DNA of 59,951 bases from an uncultured Senegalimassilia sp. (GTDB taxonomy: Bacteria > Actinomycetota > Coriobacteriia > Coriobacteriales > Eggerthellaceae). Positions 42,084 through 52,200 of this stretch are shown piece after piece; within the stretch, counting starts at the first letter, position 1; each line of letters starts with the position of its first letter. The stretch spans positions 1 through 59,951 of the forward strand of contig CAKUJT010000004.1 of NCBI GenBank assembly GCA_934661765.1, given 5' to 3'. The notes beneath the pieces were generated by a model. That model worked only from the letters and a program-made list of their open reading frames with translations. It made no database searches and was not told the DNA's origin. A program made the translations under genes and the position numbers.

Positions 42084-42185
42084 TATATATTCATCCTTTC
42101 TGTAATCTTTTCTTATTAATATGCTTTCTTTTCCATGAAAAAAGACCCACATCCGAAGATGTGAGTCTTATCTATTTTTTCTTGT

Positions 42186-44216
42186 TTAACTAATCCCCAA
42201 TTTATCGAAAAAGATCTTATTTCTCTTTTGTGCATCGCTTAATATTTTATCATACGACAATATTTCAATATGAGCATTCCTATTTTTATGATATCTGTAC
42301 ATTCCTCTCTTATCTGGAGTGTCTATCATGTCTTGATCAAATGCCAGTTCTCGCAATTTTGGAGTCAGATCACAAACAGCATACAGATAAAACTGTGTGT
42401 TTTCGCTTGTGAGTATTGGGCGCCCGTTTTTGTCTTTTATCTTATTTGTCCGTAAATCACTTACATAATTTAACATCTGTGTCATAGGATTTTCTGCTGT
42501 CGTATAATCGTTTCGCATCGGTCTTTTTAACTCAAAGATTGTGATTGTCTCGTATACTCTTCCAGTATTTGGCTCATCAGATACTGCAACTGGATGGTCT
42601 AACATCATAATATCCGGACGATTCTTTTTTGGGTCATTATCAAATGGAATATCCGATGCGATATAATCGGCATAAGCCAGCTTTTCATCAATCAACCATA
42701 AATTATGTGATTGATACTCGATATCTTCCGATGTTTTTCTCATAGGATAAATTAGATTGTGCAAGTACTCTTCTTTATTGTATTTTCCAAAATTTTCTGA
42801 CTGTAACCCTAATCTTAACAATTCCAAGACAACTTTCCGATGAGCAACATATTCAGATAAGGAGGCTCTGTTTGCTTCGCTAATTTTAGCAAACTGTGTT
42901 TGTAATTTCTTCTGATACTGCTCGTAGTTTATCACTCCTACCTGCAAAGCATTTATAATCTCTTTATTTTCTTCTTTTACCTGGTTTTCAAATTTCCGCT
43001 TAATCTTGTATAGTTCATCGTCCAGCTTTCGTTCTGTTAGTCCCGGAGATATCGCAGCAATCTCATTTGGCATATACTGTATTAAATGGCTATATTGTGG
43101 AGCCTCATTTTTTATATATGCTTTAATATATCTTTCTTTATTTGCCTGTACCGTAGAAAGATAATCTTCTAAGCGTTCTTCCACAGCAAAGACAGCTTCC
43201 TCCGTAATATTTTTGATGGAAATTTCGTCTTTATCCCCTTCATATGGGATAGCAAAAGAATCTCTATTATCATTTACATTTTCATCCAGATAATCTCCTG
43301 ATACAATTCCTATATAATAATACCCCTTATCTGTATATATCTTTTTGCTCAAGTTGGTAATCATTTTATCCAGATCGATTTCCTGTACTTTTCGATCATT
43401 TGCAAAATAAAACAGTCGATTTCCATCAAGCATGGAATCTTTTATAAAACAATGCAATATATGAAATGATTCGTCCATAACTTGGAAATCTTCTTCATTT
43501 TTATCACGGTCTATCATATTTTCAAACATTGTATTGATACAATATTCTGTATCTTCATCTTTAATATATATCTGTGGACACTCCGGAGACATAAGATAGA
43601 TAAAACAATGATGCATGATTGCGACTGCTATCTTTTCTCCATCTCTAGGAACATTTTTTTGATATTCTGGCTTATAATTTTTCAACTCTATGCGAGTAAG
43701 ATTATCTTTCGCTTGGTCGGTATCATATAAGGCATCATCAATATCTGGTTTATCTAAAGAAAAGGTAAATTGCCTTGTTTTCCATTCTCCATCTTGGATA
43801 AATATACTATTGATTTCCGCAGACTGGAATGTTTTAAGCCACGAAAAGCGTCCGATTCCCTTTCCACCTTTCGTTATACGATATGTCGAATCAGACTGCA
43901 TAAAAGAGTTCATGTTTTCCTTATTAAATCCTATTCCATTATCTGTAATGATAAAGCCTGTTATATCATTGACATTATTTGTTATGCCCTCTACATGTAA
44001 TCTTTCCTGTGATTCTCTTACAATTTGAATGTGTATCTGTCCTTCAAAAATTTCCTCCTGCATCCTGTCTTCGATAGCATAAATAGAGTTAACAATTGCT
44101 TCCATTAAAGGAAGTAATGGTTTTTTCTTTGGTAGATTAAAGTTTCTTACTCGTCCCATGAGATTTATCGAAAATGTAGCCATCTGTTCATTCCCCAATT
44201 CTTTAATTTTTACCAT
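42186..44216 (-). CDS. GHKL ATPase fused to a PD-(D/E)xK-like nuclease (candidate defence protein)
   Basis: A 676-residue cytoplasmic protein. The N-terminal HSP90/MutL/MORC-type ATPase has the N box LMEAIVNSIYAIED, G1 IIDNGIGFN and G2 KGGKGIGRFSWLKTF. A second domain and helical linkers follow (about 230-480). Near the C-terminus, NRPDIMMLDH and, some 20 residues on, ITIFELKRPMRND form a PD...ExK nuclease pattern. Such ATPase-nuclease fusions are described as relatives of MORC proteins in restriction and phage-defence loci. Start at 44216 with AAAGGAA; a longer frame to 44276 exists. It is a single-gene unit flanked by family 1 terminators. Confidence 0.78.
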   Translation of the reverse strand: MVKIKELGNEQMATFSINLMGRVRNFNLPKKKPLLPLMEAIVNSIYAIEDRMQEEIFEGQIHIQIVRESQERLHVEGITNNVNDITGFIITDNGIGFNKENMNSFMQSDSTYRITKGGKGIGRFSWLKTFQSAEINSIFIQDGEWKTRQFTFSLDKPDIDDALYDTDQAKDNLTRIELKNYKPEYQKNVPRDGEKIAVAIMHHCFIYLMSPECPQIYIKDEDTEYCINTMFENMIDRDKNEEDFQVMDESFHILHCFIKDSMLDGNRLFYFANDRKVQEIDLDKMITNLSKKIYTDKGYYYIGIVSGDYLDENVNDNRDSFAIPYEGDKDEISIKNITEEAVFAVEERLEDYLSTVQANKERYIKAYIKNEAPQYSHLIQYMPNEIAAISPGLTERKLDDELYKIKRKFENQVKEENKEIINALQVGVINYEQYQKKLQTQFAKISEANRASLSEYVAHRKVVLELLRLGLQSENFGKYNKEEYLHNLIYPMRKTSEDIEYQSHNLWLIDEKLAYADYIASDIPFDNDPKKNRPDIMMLDHPVAVSDEPNTGRVYETITIFELKRPMRNDYTTAENPMTQMLNYVSDLRTNKIKDKNGRPILTSENTQFYLYAVCDLTPKLRELAFDQDMIDTPDKRGMYRYHKNRNAHIEILSYDKILSDAQKRNKIFFDKLGIS

Positions 44217-44391
44217 TATAACAAAATTCCTTTCGACATTCAATTTTCTAATTATTTTTATTATGTATAAACACATTGCATCATCGCTATATCTGTGGAG
44301 TTAATCCACACATCTTATGCTTACTATCATGGAATCGGATTCTTTTCATAAAAAAAGACCTACATCCGAAGATGCAAGTCTCATCTATTTT

Positions 44392-44964
44392 TTATAACTC
44401 TGGCTCATCCCATGATTGTTGTGGATGCTGCAGGTTGTAGATCTGCTGTTTTAATTGCTCATTTTCTCGTTGATATTGGGAAAGTTCCCATTCACGGTCA
44501 CGTAGCTTTTTCTCTGTATCTGCTAACGCTTGTTCTGACTTTGCCAAATCCCTTGTTAAATCCCGGACACGCTCTGTATTTTCTCCGTTTTTCTGAATTA
44601 ACGCATCAATATTACTCTTTATCGCTGTAACATCGATCCCTTGTTTTTCTACATCCTTCCGGAGGCCTTCCATCCGGATTGACTCATCATGAAGATGGTC
44701 GAGCCTTGTTTGTGCCGCTGAAAGCTGTTTTTCAAGAGCAGTATGTTTATTATTTATCTGTTCTTTCAATCCAGTATGTTCTTTCGATAGTCCAGCATGT
44801 TCTGCAGATAGTGTATTATTTTTAACATTAACACTGTTTTTTAATTCAGCATGATAAACATCCATTTTTTTATCTAATTTTTTTAATGTATCTTTTTTTG
44901 TTAGTAGATATGTTAATAATATACCACCAATATTAAATAATCCAGCAATAATAGCTGCCTCCAT
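44392..44964 (-). CDS. Membrane-anchored coiled-coil protein, copy 2
   Basis: A 190-residue protein with one N-terminal membrane segment (AAIIAGLFNIGGILLTYLL) followed by a nearly uninterrupted coiled coil. The first part has 11-residue (hendecad) units such as EHAGLSKEHTGLKEQ; the last ~100 residues, ending QIYNLQHPQQSWDEPEL, are almost the same as in copy 1. The ATG at 44964 is behind CAGGAGGAATT. Function unknown; it could be a tether or spacer next to the GHKL-nuclease gene. Confidence 0.6.
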   Translation of the reverse strand: MEAAIIAGLFNIGGILLTYLLTKKDTLKKLDKKMDVYHAELKNSVNVKNNTLSAEHAGLSKEHTGLKEQINNKHTALEKQLSAAQTRLDHLHDESIRMEGLRKDVEKQGIDVTAIKSNIDALIQKNGENTERVRDLTRDLAKSEQALADTEKKLRDREWELSQYQRENEQLKQQIYNLQHPQQSWDEPEL

Positions 44965-45103
44965 GATAATTCCTCCTGTGTCACTTAATCTTAACGATTG
45001 TAACACAGTTCCACTTATTTGTGTCAAAAACATCATAATTTTGCTCCTTTTTCTTTTAATATGTAAAAAGACCCACATCCGAAGATGTGAGTCTTATCTA
45101 TTT

Positions 45104-45805
45104 TTACCGCTCCGGTTCATCCCATGATTGTTGTGGATGCTGCAGGTTATAAATCTGCTGTTTTAATTGCTCGTTTTCTCTTTGATACTGGGTCAATTCT
45201 TTCTGACACTCGTATAATCTGCTTCTGGTGTCTGCCAGATTTTGTTCTGATATTGCTAAGTTTTGCGACAGAACCTGAACTTGAACCTTATTCTCCCCAT
45301 TTTTCTGAACTAATGCATCAATGCCCGCCTTTATTGCTGTAGCATCAATTCCCTGTTTTTCCACATCCTTCCGAAAACTTTCCATCCGGATTGACTCATC
45401 ATGAAGATGGTCAAGTTTTGTTTGTGCCACCGAAAGCTGTTTTTCCAGAGCAGCATGTTCAGCTTGTATTTGATTCGTAAGAATAGTATGCTCACCCGTT
45501 ATTTGCTTTCCAAGAGCAGTATGTTCGTTTTCTATCTGCTTTCCAAGACTAGCATGTTTATTATTTATCTGTTTTTCCAGAGCAGCATGTTCTTTTGATA
45601 AGCCATCATGTTCCCCTTTTTCAGATATTCTATCCTTAATGATACTTCCTAATATAGCAACTACACTCACCCCTGCTCCTATGAGTGCAGCAATAACCTG
45701 TTTATCCATACCCGATATTGTTCCTCCTGAAAAATTTTCTAAGAACAATAATACCACGCAGTAAACAAACGTATAAACACCTAATGATAGTAAAACCCAA
45801 GACAT
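45104..45805 (-). CDS. Membrane-anchored coiled-coil protein, copy 1
   Basis: A 233-residue paralogue of 44392-44964. Two N-terminal membrane segments (SWVLLSLGVYTFVYCVVLLF and AALIGAGVSVVAILGSII) are followed by about six 11-residue units of the pattern EHxxLxKQIxN, more than in copy 2. The shared C-terminal coil ends SWDEPER. Unit number differs between copies, as expected for slippage or recombination in repeats. Start at 45805 behind GAAAGGAG. Confidence 0.6.
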   Translation of the reverse strand: MSWVLLSLGVYTFVYCVVLLFLENFSGGTISGMDKQVIAALIGAGVSVVAILGSIIKDRISEKGEHDGLSKEHAALEKQINNKHASLGKQIENEHTALGKQITGEHTILTNQIQAEHAALEKQLSVAQTKLDHLHDESIRMESFRKDVEKQGIDATAIKAGIDALVQKNGENKVQVQVLSQNLAISEQNLADTRSRLYECQKELTQYQRENEQLKQQIYNLQHPQQSWDEPER

Positions 45806-45830
45806 AAATTTTCTCCTTTCTTCTATCAGC

Positions 45831-46148
45831 TTAGGCAGAGTACCACGTCCATAGGAACTGCACACCGCATGGGCGTGGAGACTTCATCATAAGAATATCA
45901 TTTCCGTAAAGTGTCGCCATCTGTAGCCACCATTTTTCGCCTATTTCTGGAAACTCTCCCATCTTTTCAAGCAATCTCAGACATATAAGCAGTTCTTTAG
46001 AACCAACTAAGAAAACATTCTCTCCTTGTTGCATCTGAAAATAATACTGATCTCTTTCGGGTATAAATCCACCTTCAGATTTAAAGGTTTCATCATCTTG
46101 TATCGCAGTTCCTGTAAGCATGGCTATTTTATCTTTAAAAAAAGTCAT
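45831..46148 (-). CDS. A-type cassette protein, copy 3, C-terminus altered by hairpin insertion
   Basis: A 105-residue distant A-family member (ENVFLVGSKELLICLRLLEK, FPEIGEKWWLQM). The last 17 residues (KSPRPCGVQFLWTWYSA) are encoded by the 48-base hairpin element inserted after an ATGA at 45884-45887. No B gene follows; a coiled-coil gene takes its place, so the B partner may have been lost. Confidence 0.55.
   Translation of the reverse strand: MTFFKDKIAMLTGTAIQDDETFKSEGGFIPERDQYYFQMQQGENVFLVGSKELLICLRLLEKMGEFPEIGEKWWLQMATLYGNDILMMKSPRPCGVQFLWTWYSA
45836..45883. mobile_element. Short hairpin insertion, second copy
   Basis: Same element as at 7631-7679 (about 85% alike by eye): AGTCTCCACGCCCAT...ATGGACGTGGTACTCTG on the minus strand, directly 3' of ATGA. 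Here it reads through in frame and replaces the end of the A-type gene. Confidence 0.6.
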
Positions 46149-46228
46149 TATTTCTCATCCTTTCTATAAAAACAGGCTCACATCCTTACAAATGTGAACC
46201 TGTTCCTGAATCTGCTTCTTAGCAGATA

Positions 46229-49200
46229 TTATTTGGCTGGTTTTTTTCTCTTTTTCATCTGGTAGACACCGACTCCGATAAACAATGCCATCGCTAAAAT
46301 AATTGGAACAAATGTCTTCCAGTTATCAAAGGCACCTGTCATCGGTACGCTTGGGATCGCTTCGTTATCTACATCATACGTCAGGTCATAGAAGTAATAG
46401 AGAGCGTTTGCTTTATCATACGTTGCTTTTGTCGTATCTGCTTTTTGTTCTGCTGCTTCTTTTGCTGTCATAGCCATTGGGATGGTTGCCTTAAACGGAG
46501 CTTTCAGCAGAGTGTAACCCGGCAGGGTCTTTGTCTCAGTGATGAGATAGTCCCCTGGCTCCAGAGCTTCAAAAAGGATCTGTCCATCCTCATCTGTCTC
46601 TTTCGTATCTACCAGTTTCGTTTTATTACCGGCAAGGATCTTTTCGATCTTAAAGGTTACGCCCTTTAATTTATCTTTTTTGCTCTTTCCATGTTTCACG
46701 ATCTTGATGCTGCCCGGGATCGTCACGTTCTCAAAAGTTCCGGAGAACTCCTGATGGGTCTTGTCTACCGTAAAGGCAACATACGGTGTCCCGTCTTTTT
46801 CCTTTCCTGTCGTTGCGTTAACAAGTCCGGAGATCTTATTAAACTGGTAACGGCTTTCTGAACCGGATTCTGTGATCTTATACTCGCCCCAGTCAAGACC
46901 GGCAAACGATACAGAGAGTTTTACATACGCTTTTCCATCGATGGTCACTACATTGTCTTGCGTTGCAGCGATATCTTTGGTAAAGGTCACTGTCTTTTTA
47001 TCGGTATACTCTTTGTTATGGATAGTCTTTCCTTTGATCGTAAAGGTAAAATCAATATCTCCATGCCGGATATCGAGGGAGCTTACCGGGATCAGTTTAG
47101 ATACTGCAACGGAACCAGAGGATGGTATCAGCTTATTCGTCATAGTAGTCTCTGTCTTTTCTGTTACTGTCTCAGCATCTTTTGTGACCGTAAGGTTTGA
47201 GGTCAGCTCGTAATCTGGTACTTCTTCTTCTTTCCAGGTGTATTCGATCTTCTTTTTACCGTCATATTTTGGCAGGTTAACAGCCTTTGCAGACCACTTA
47301 TTATCTTTGGAGAGTACGATATTCCCATCCGTGATATCCGTTGTTTTGGTCTTACCAGTCTCATTGCTTTCTAAGGTCAGCTTATTTACCTGTTTTCCGT
47401 TTGCAAGCAAATGGACGGTGACGGAAGCAGGACGGAGTTTATACAGGTCACTCTCATCATCCCACAGCTTGCTGATCTCTGCAGAGGTGTACTGTGCGTA
47501 AGTGTTTGTGATATCGGTATGGATGTAGGTGTATTGTCCATTGCTGCTCGTGGTAGTCTTGGTGTTCGTTTGTTCGTATTCCTTTGGTAAGGTGGATAGA
47601 TCCTCTTCCCATGTGTAGACGTATTCCTGACCGACATCATCGTATTTTGGTAAAGCATCTTTTTCTGCAACAGTAAATGTCCAGTTATTGCTCTCAGAAA
47701 GTGTTTCATGTCTAATAACCATTCCATTTTGCAAAAGAGTAACATCTATCTTATCCGGTCTCTTCTGCGGTGCGTTCTCATTGTCTTCCCAATACTTGGT
47801 AACAGATGGGATGACATATTCTGGATGTTCTTTAGACCAGTTATAAAACGTGACACAGTTCGTTGCACCATCTTTGAAGTATCCGTCCTTATACTCCTGA
47901 TCATTGATCTTCCAGACGGCATCATCCGGTACCTCTTCTTCGTAATAATACTTGGTGAGGTCGATATCATGATCAAATGCATAGATCCATTTCTTCTCTT
48001 TTGTGAGGGTGATCGTTTTGTAAAGGTCTGTCTTTCCTTTGTCTGTATACATATGGATCGTTAAGGATTCCGGACGGTCGGTTTCTTCTACATAGCCTTC
48101 CGTTCGTCTTTCTCCCCAGTTTTTTGTGATCGTAGGGGCTTTGATATCGGTAAAGGTCAGTGCAAAAGTATAGGTGTTTTCCGATAAGCTGTAGGTTGCG
48201 GAGATCGTATCGGCATTTGCCTTCTTTATGGTGGACAGGATCGTCTCACTATTTGCATTTAAGTAGTCAAGGTTTGGGATGTATGCGGTATTTTTCTTCT
48301 CATCCGGGTACAGGGCATATCCCTTTGGCGGTACCGTCTCTACGACTTTGTACAGATAACTTGCATTAGGGTCTACCGCATAATAACCGGTCGGCAGGCT
48401 GTCTGTTCCGGCACGTCCGCCATCATCCGTATCTTTGTCTATACTCTTTATGGTCTGGATACGTTCCCCTTCTTTTATGATGGTGTCTCCGTTATAATTT
48501 TTCAGGTCGGTTGCTGCATACACTTCAAATGTTGCTTCCAGACCTGCTCTTTCTTCGTCCGCTGTCCCTTTCTTATCTGCATCGATCTTTAAGATAGATA
48601 AGGCAACCGATTTCTGGGTATCTTCTACATCTACGGATGCTTCGGGATGCTCATCTACTACCGGGTCAAGCTTTAGGGATGCAGGGTCTACGACATCGAC
48701 AGTCACTTTTAAGACTCCGTTTTCTTCCCCGCCGTCTTTGGCTTGTGCATAGTATCTGCTGTCTGGTTTTAACCGGATCGTTACCGTAAGTTTTCCCATC
48801 TGGTCTGGGTATTCCGGGTGGATGGATGCGATATCCTCATCTGTGATCGTAATGCTCTCTGCCTCCCCGTCACTATAGCATAAAGCGTAGTTGAAGCTGT
48901 CGGCAGTAAACTTTCTAGTCTGTAAGGTGTCTTCCTCTTCCTGTGCCGGGTCCGTATACAGGTATTTTGCCTGTCTTGGGGTGGTATGGATACCTGTGGC
49001 TACCGGTTCTTCATCCCCGATCACTTTCTGTTCGGTGTCCCCGATATAGACTTTTTCCAGCACACCGGAGTTTGCGAACATCTCCACGGTGGAGTTCAGG
49101 CTGCCGGTCACCCAGTTGGAAAGGTCCAGTTTTTTTAAGGAAGTATCATAGGCAAACATACGGTCCGCATAGACCATATAGGAGGTGTCCACATGGAAGA

Positions 49201-52200
49201 AGATCACACTCTTTAGTGCCTGGCATTTATAGAACATATCCGAAGATATCTTATTAAATATCACTTCATTGGCGGTTGTCTGTGTCGATATATAGAATGT
49301 GCCGCTTTCTACCGGATCTTCCCATAATACAACGGTGCTGTTTGCATCGGCTATCGTTGGATTGTCTTTTGTCCCAACCCGGTCTGAGGAGACATCATAA
49401 ACGGCTTTTGCATTTTTCGGTGCTTTTTCGTAAGTAAAGATGACTTTTTTCGCATTGATGATGTACGGATTTAACTGTTCTCCGGTACACAGGAAATAAT
49501 CCCCGTGGCTTTCCTGTTCTTTATATTCTGTGACGTCCGGCTGCCAGTCTTCCATCTCCAGTTTTTTTGCCCCGGCATCCCATGTAAGGGTCACTTCATG
49601 GGTCTGTGTGTCAAGGTCAAATCCGGCAGGTGCTTTTGTCTCCTTGATATAATACCTGCCCATAAAGAAATCATCGGTATAGTCTACGGTATTATTTTTA
49701 AAGGAAGCGTATCCGTCTGCATCCGTATCTGCCTGGCAGATCTTCGTATCTTTTCTCCAGATAAGGTTGCCTGCATCATCATAGATGTCCTCGGCGGCAT
49801 ATAAGGCATAGGTTGCCCCACCAATACCGGAAGTATTGTATGCAAAATCATCTGTACTCTTGGTATAATCAATGAGGACATTTCCGGTCTTATTGATACG
49901 GATCTTTCCAAAGATCGGTGTATCACGGAATTTTAAGACAGCACTGTCTGCCATATCTATGTTTTCCCGATAAGCAAGCTCTCCATCGTCCTCTTTTACG
50001 ACATGGCTGGCATCAATGACAAATTCTTTTTCCTGCCATTGGAAATCGGGATCATCCGAACCCACCTTCTGGTCATACTCACTTGGCAGGTATCCGGCAG
50101 GAGCTTTCGTCTCTTTTACTTTATATGTTCCAAAAGACAGTCCGTGGATCGTCACTTTTCCAAGTTCTGTGCCCTCTTCACCATCACCGGTATAGTACTT
50201 TCCAACTTCTTTCCAGTTTCCAGCTTCTTTTTTATAAAGGGTAAATTCGGTGTCCTTTAATAACACACCGGTAAAGGTAGAAGTCTTTTGTAAGGTTACT
50301 TTCACAGGCAGTTCTGCATCGGTAAATTGGCCTTTGTCATCACCAACTACGACCACTTGCTTTTTCTGTGCTTCGGTCAGGCTGCCTTCATTTTTTGTTT
50401 CCAAGAAAGCAGACATCTCTTTCTTTTCAAAAACAAGGGCATTTTCGTTAACCGCAAATACGGCATTAGCGTCCGTACTTTCTGATAGTTTTTCATGGAG
50501 GCTGGAGCCCTTTGTCTGTTCCAGCGTATACACACCGTTTAACAGCCATGGGACGTAAACGACCCCATTTTTATCAGCGGTACATACAATGGTATTTCCA
50601 TCCGGATCTTCGAGGTAGGTATCATCGTTCTTACGGACTTTAAACTCCGCCCCTGCTTCCGGCTCAGTAGTCCCTTCGCCCGTTGTTTTCTTCTTTACAA
50701 ATCTTGCAAGGGCATATTTTGTGATCTCTAAGTTATCCTGTGAACCGGTCCATTGGACAGAACCGTCATTTTCTTTTGTATCCATCTCGGCAGAAAAGAG
50801 CGGTTTGTTTAAATAGTATCCTTCGGTGCCTTTTGTCTGGAGGATGACAAAACCATCCTTACCGATAGCGGAATGCATCCGTCCTTCGCCATCTTCGATG
50901 CAGTCGATATCCGCACAGGCACGTCCGTTCTCATCTGTTTCCATCTCTGCAAGGATGGCATTTTTATACTTCTTTAGGAAAGCATCTCTTTCTTCTTCCG
51001 TCCAACCTTCTCCATTTTTTTTCAGGTCTTTTACGTCATCGCTATGGATGCCGGATACGTTCAGGACTGTGAAGGCGGCTTTTGGCTCTGCCTGTTTATT
51101 TTCCTGTTCATATTTTCCGGTCTCTTTATTAAAAGCGACTTTATACTTATCAAGGAAGATCCTGTCTCCCTGGTAACTGTTCTCTACGGTGTAATCAAAA
51201 AGTTTGATCTCACCGCCATCTTTTCCAAGGTCTTTGTCCTTGACTTCAAATTCTTTGTCCGGCATGAATTTATAAGAAGCGGTTCCTTTTAACTGTTTTA
51301 AGACATAAGTCCCAGCTTTTTCGATCCCACCGCTCTTTCCATAGCCGTTCTTATCTGTTGTGAAAGGTGCAACGACTTGCTTTCCTGCGGTATCATAAAC
51401 ACAGAACTCCGCCTCTGCTTCCGGATGGAAGACTTTCGTGCCGTTTACCTCGGTCTTACTCGTCATCTTGTGGACAGCAACAGAACAGGACAGTTTTTCA
51501 TCTACCGTTTCCCCGGTATCCGGTGTCTTGCCTAAGGTGATGTTCTTACCAGAGTACTGGTCATTTTTATTTGCTTCCGTGTCATCTTCGACATGGAGAG
51601 AAAACGGACCGACTGTCGTGATATTCTTTGGCAGGTCCTTGCCTGTCATCTCTAAAGTGTAGTATCCATATGGGACATCGGACCAGGAGGCATTACCATT
51701 TTTGTCTGTGGTCTTAGAGACTCCGCCGGTATAAGGGCTGTCCCCCTTTAATTTAGAAGAAGCTTTTAATGTAAATTCGACTCCCTCTTCCGGCACAGTC
51801 CCAGTGTTATCGACAAGATCTTTTAAATATTTTGTGAGCCTTACGGTTCCTTTTTTCGCTGTCTCTGTGGAAGTAAGGGAAGTGATCGTATTCCCATTTG
51901 TATTTTTAGCTGTTAATGTCTTTGTTGTGCCACCGGTATCTTCCAATCGGAAATGATAGACTTTGCTGTCTTTTTCAAAGCCAGCAGGTGCCTGTGTTTC
52001 TTTTACATAATAATCACCGGCTGTCAGGCTGCCGGATACACCGCTATATACGTCTTTTCCATCTTCCTTGTTTTTGGAGATGGTGATGGAGGAAACAACC
52101 GTTCCTGTTTCGGAGCCTTTATGGACTTCATACACTGCCCCACTCAGGTCATACTCCGTAGAATAGCTGTCTTCACACGCTTTATACAGTTTGATCTTCC

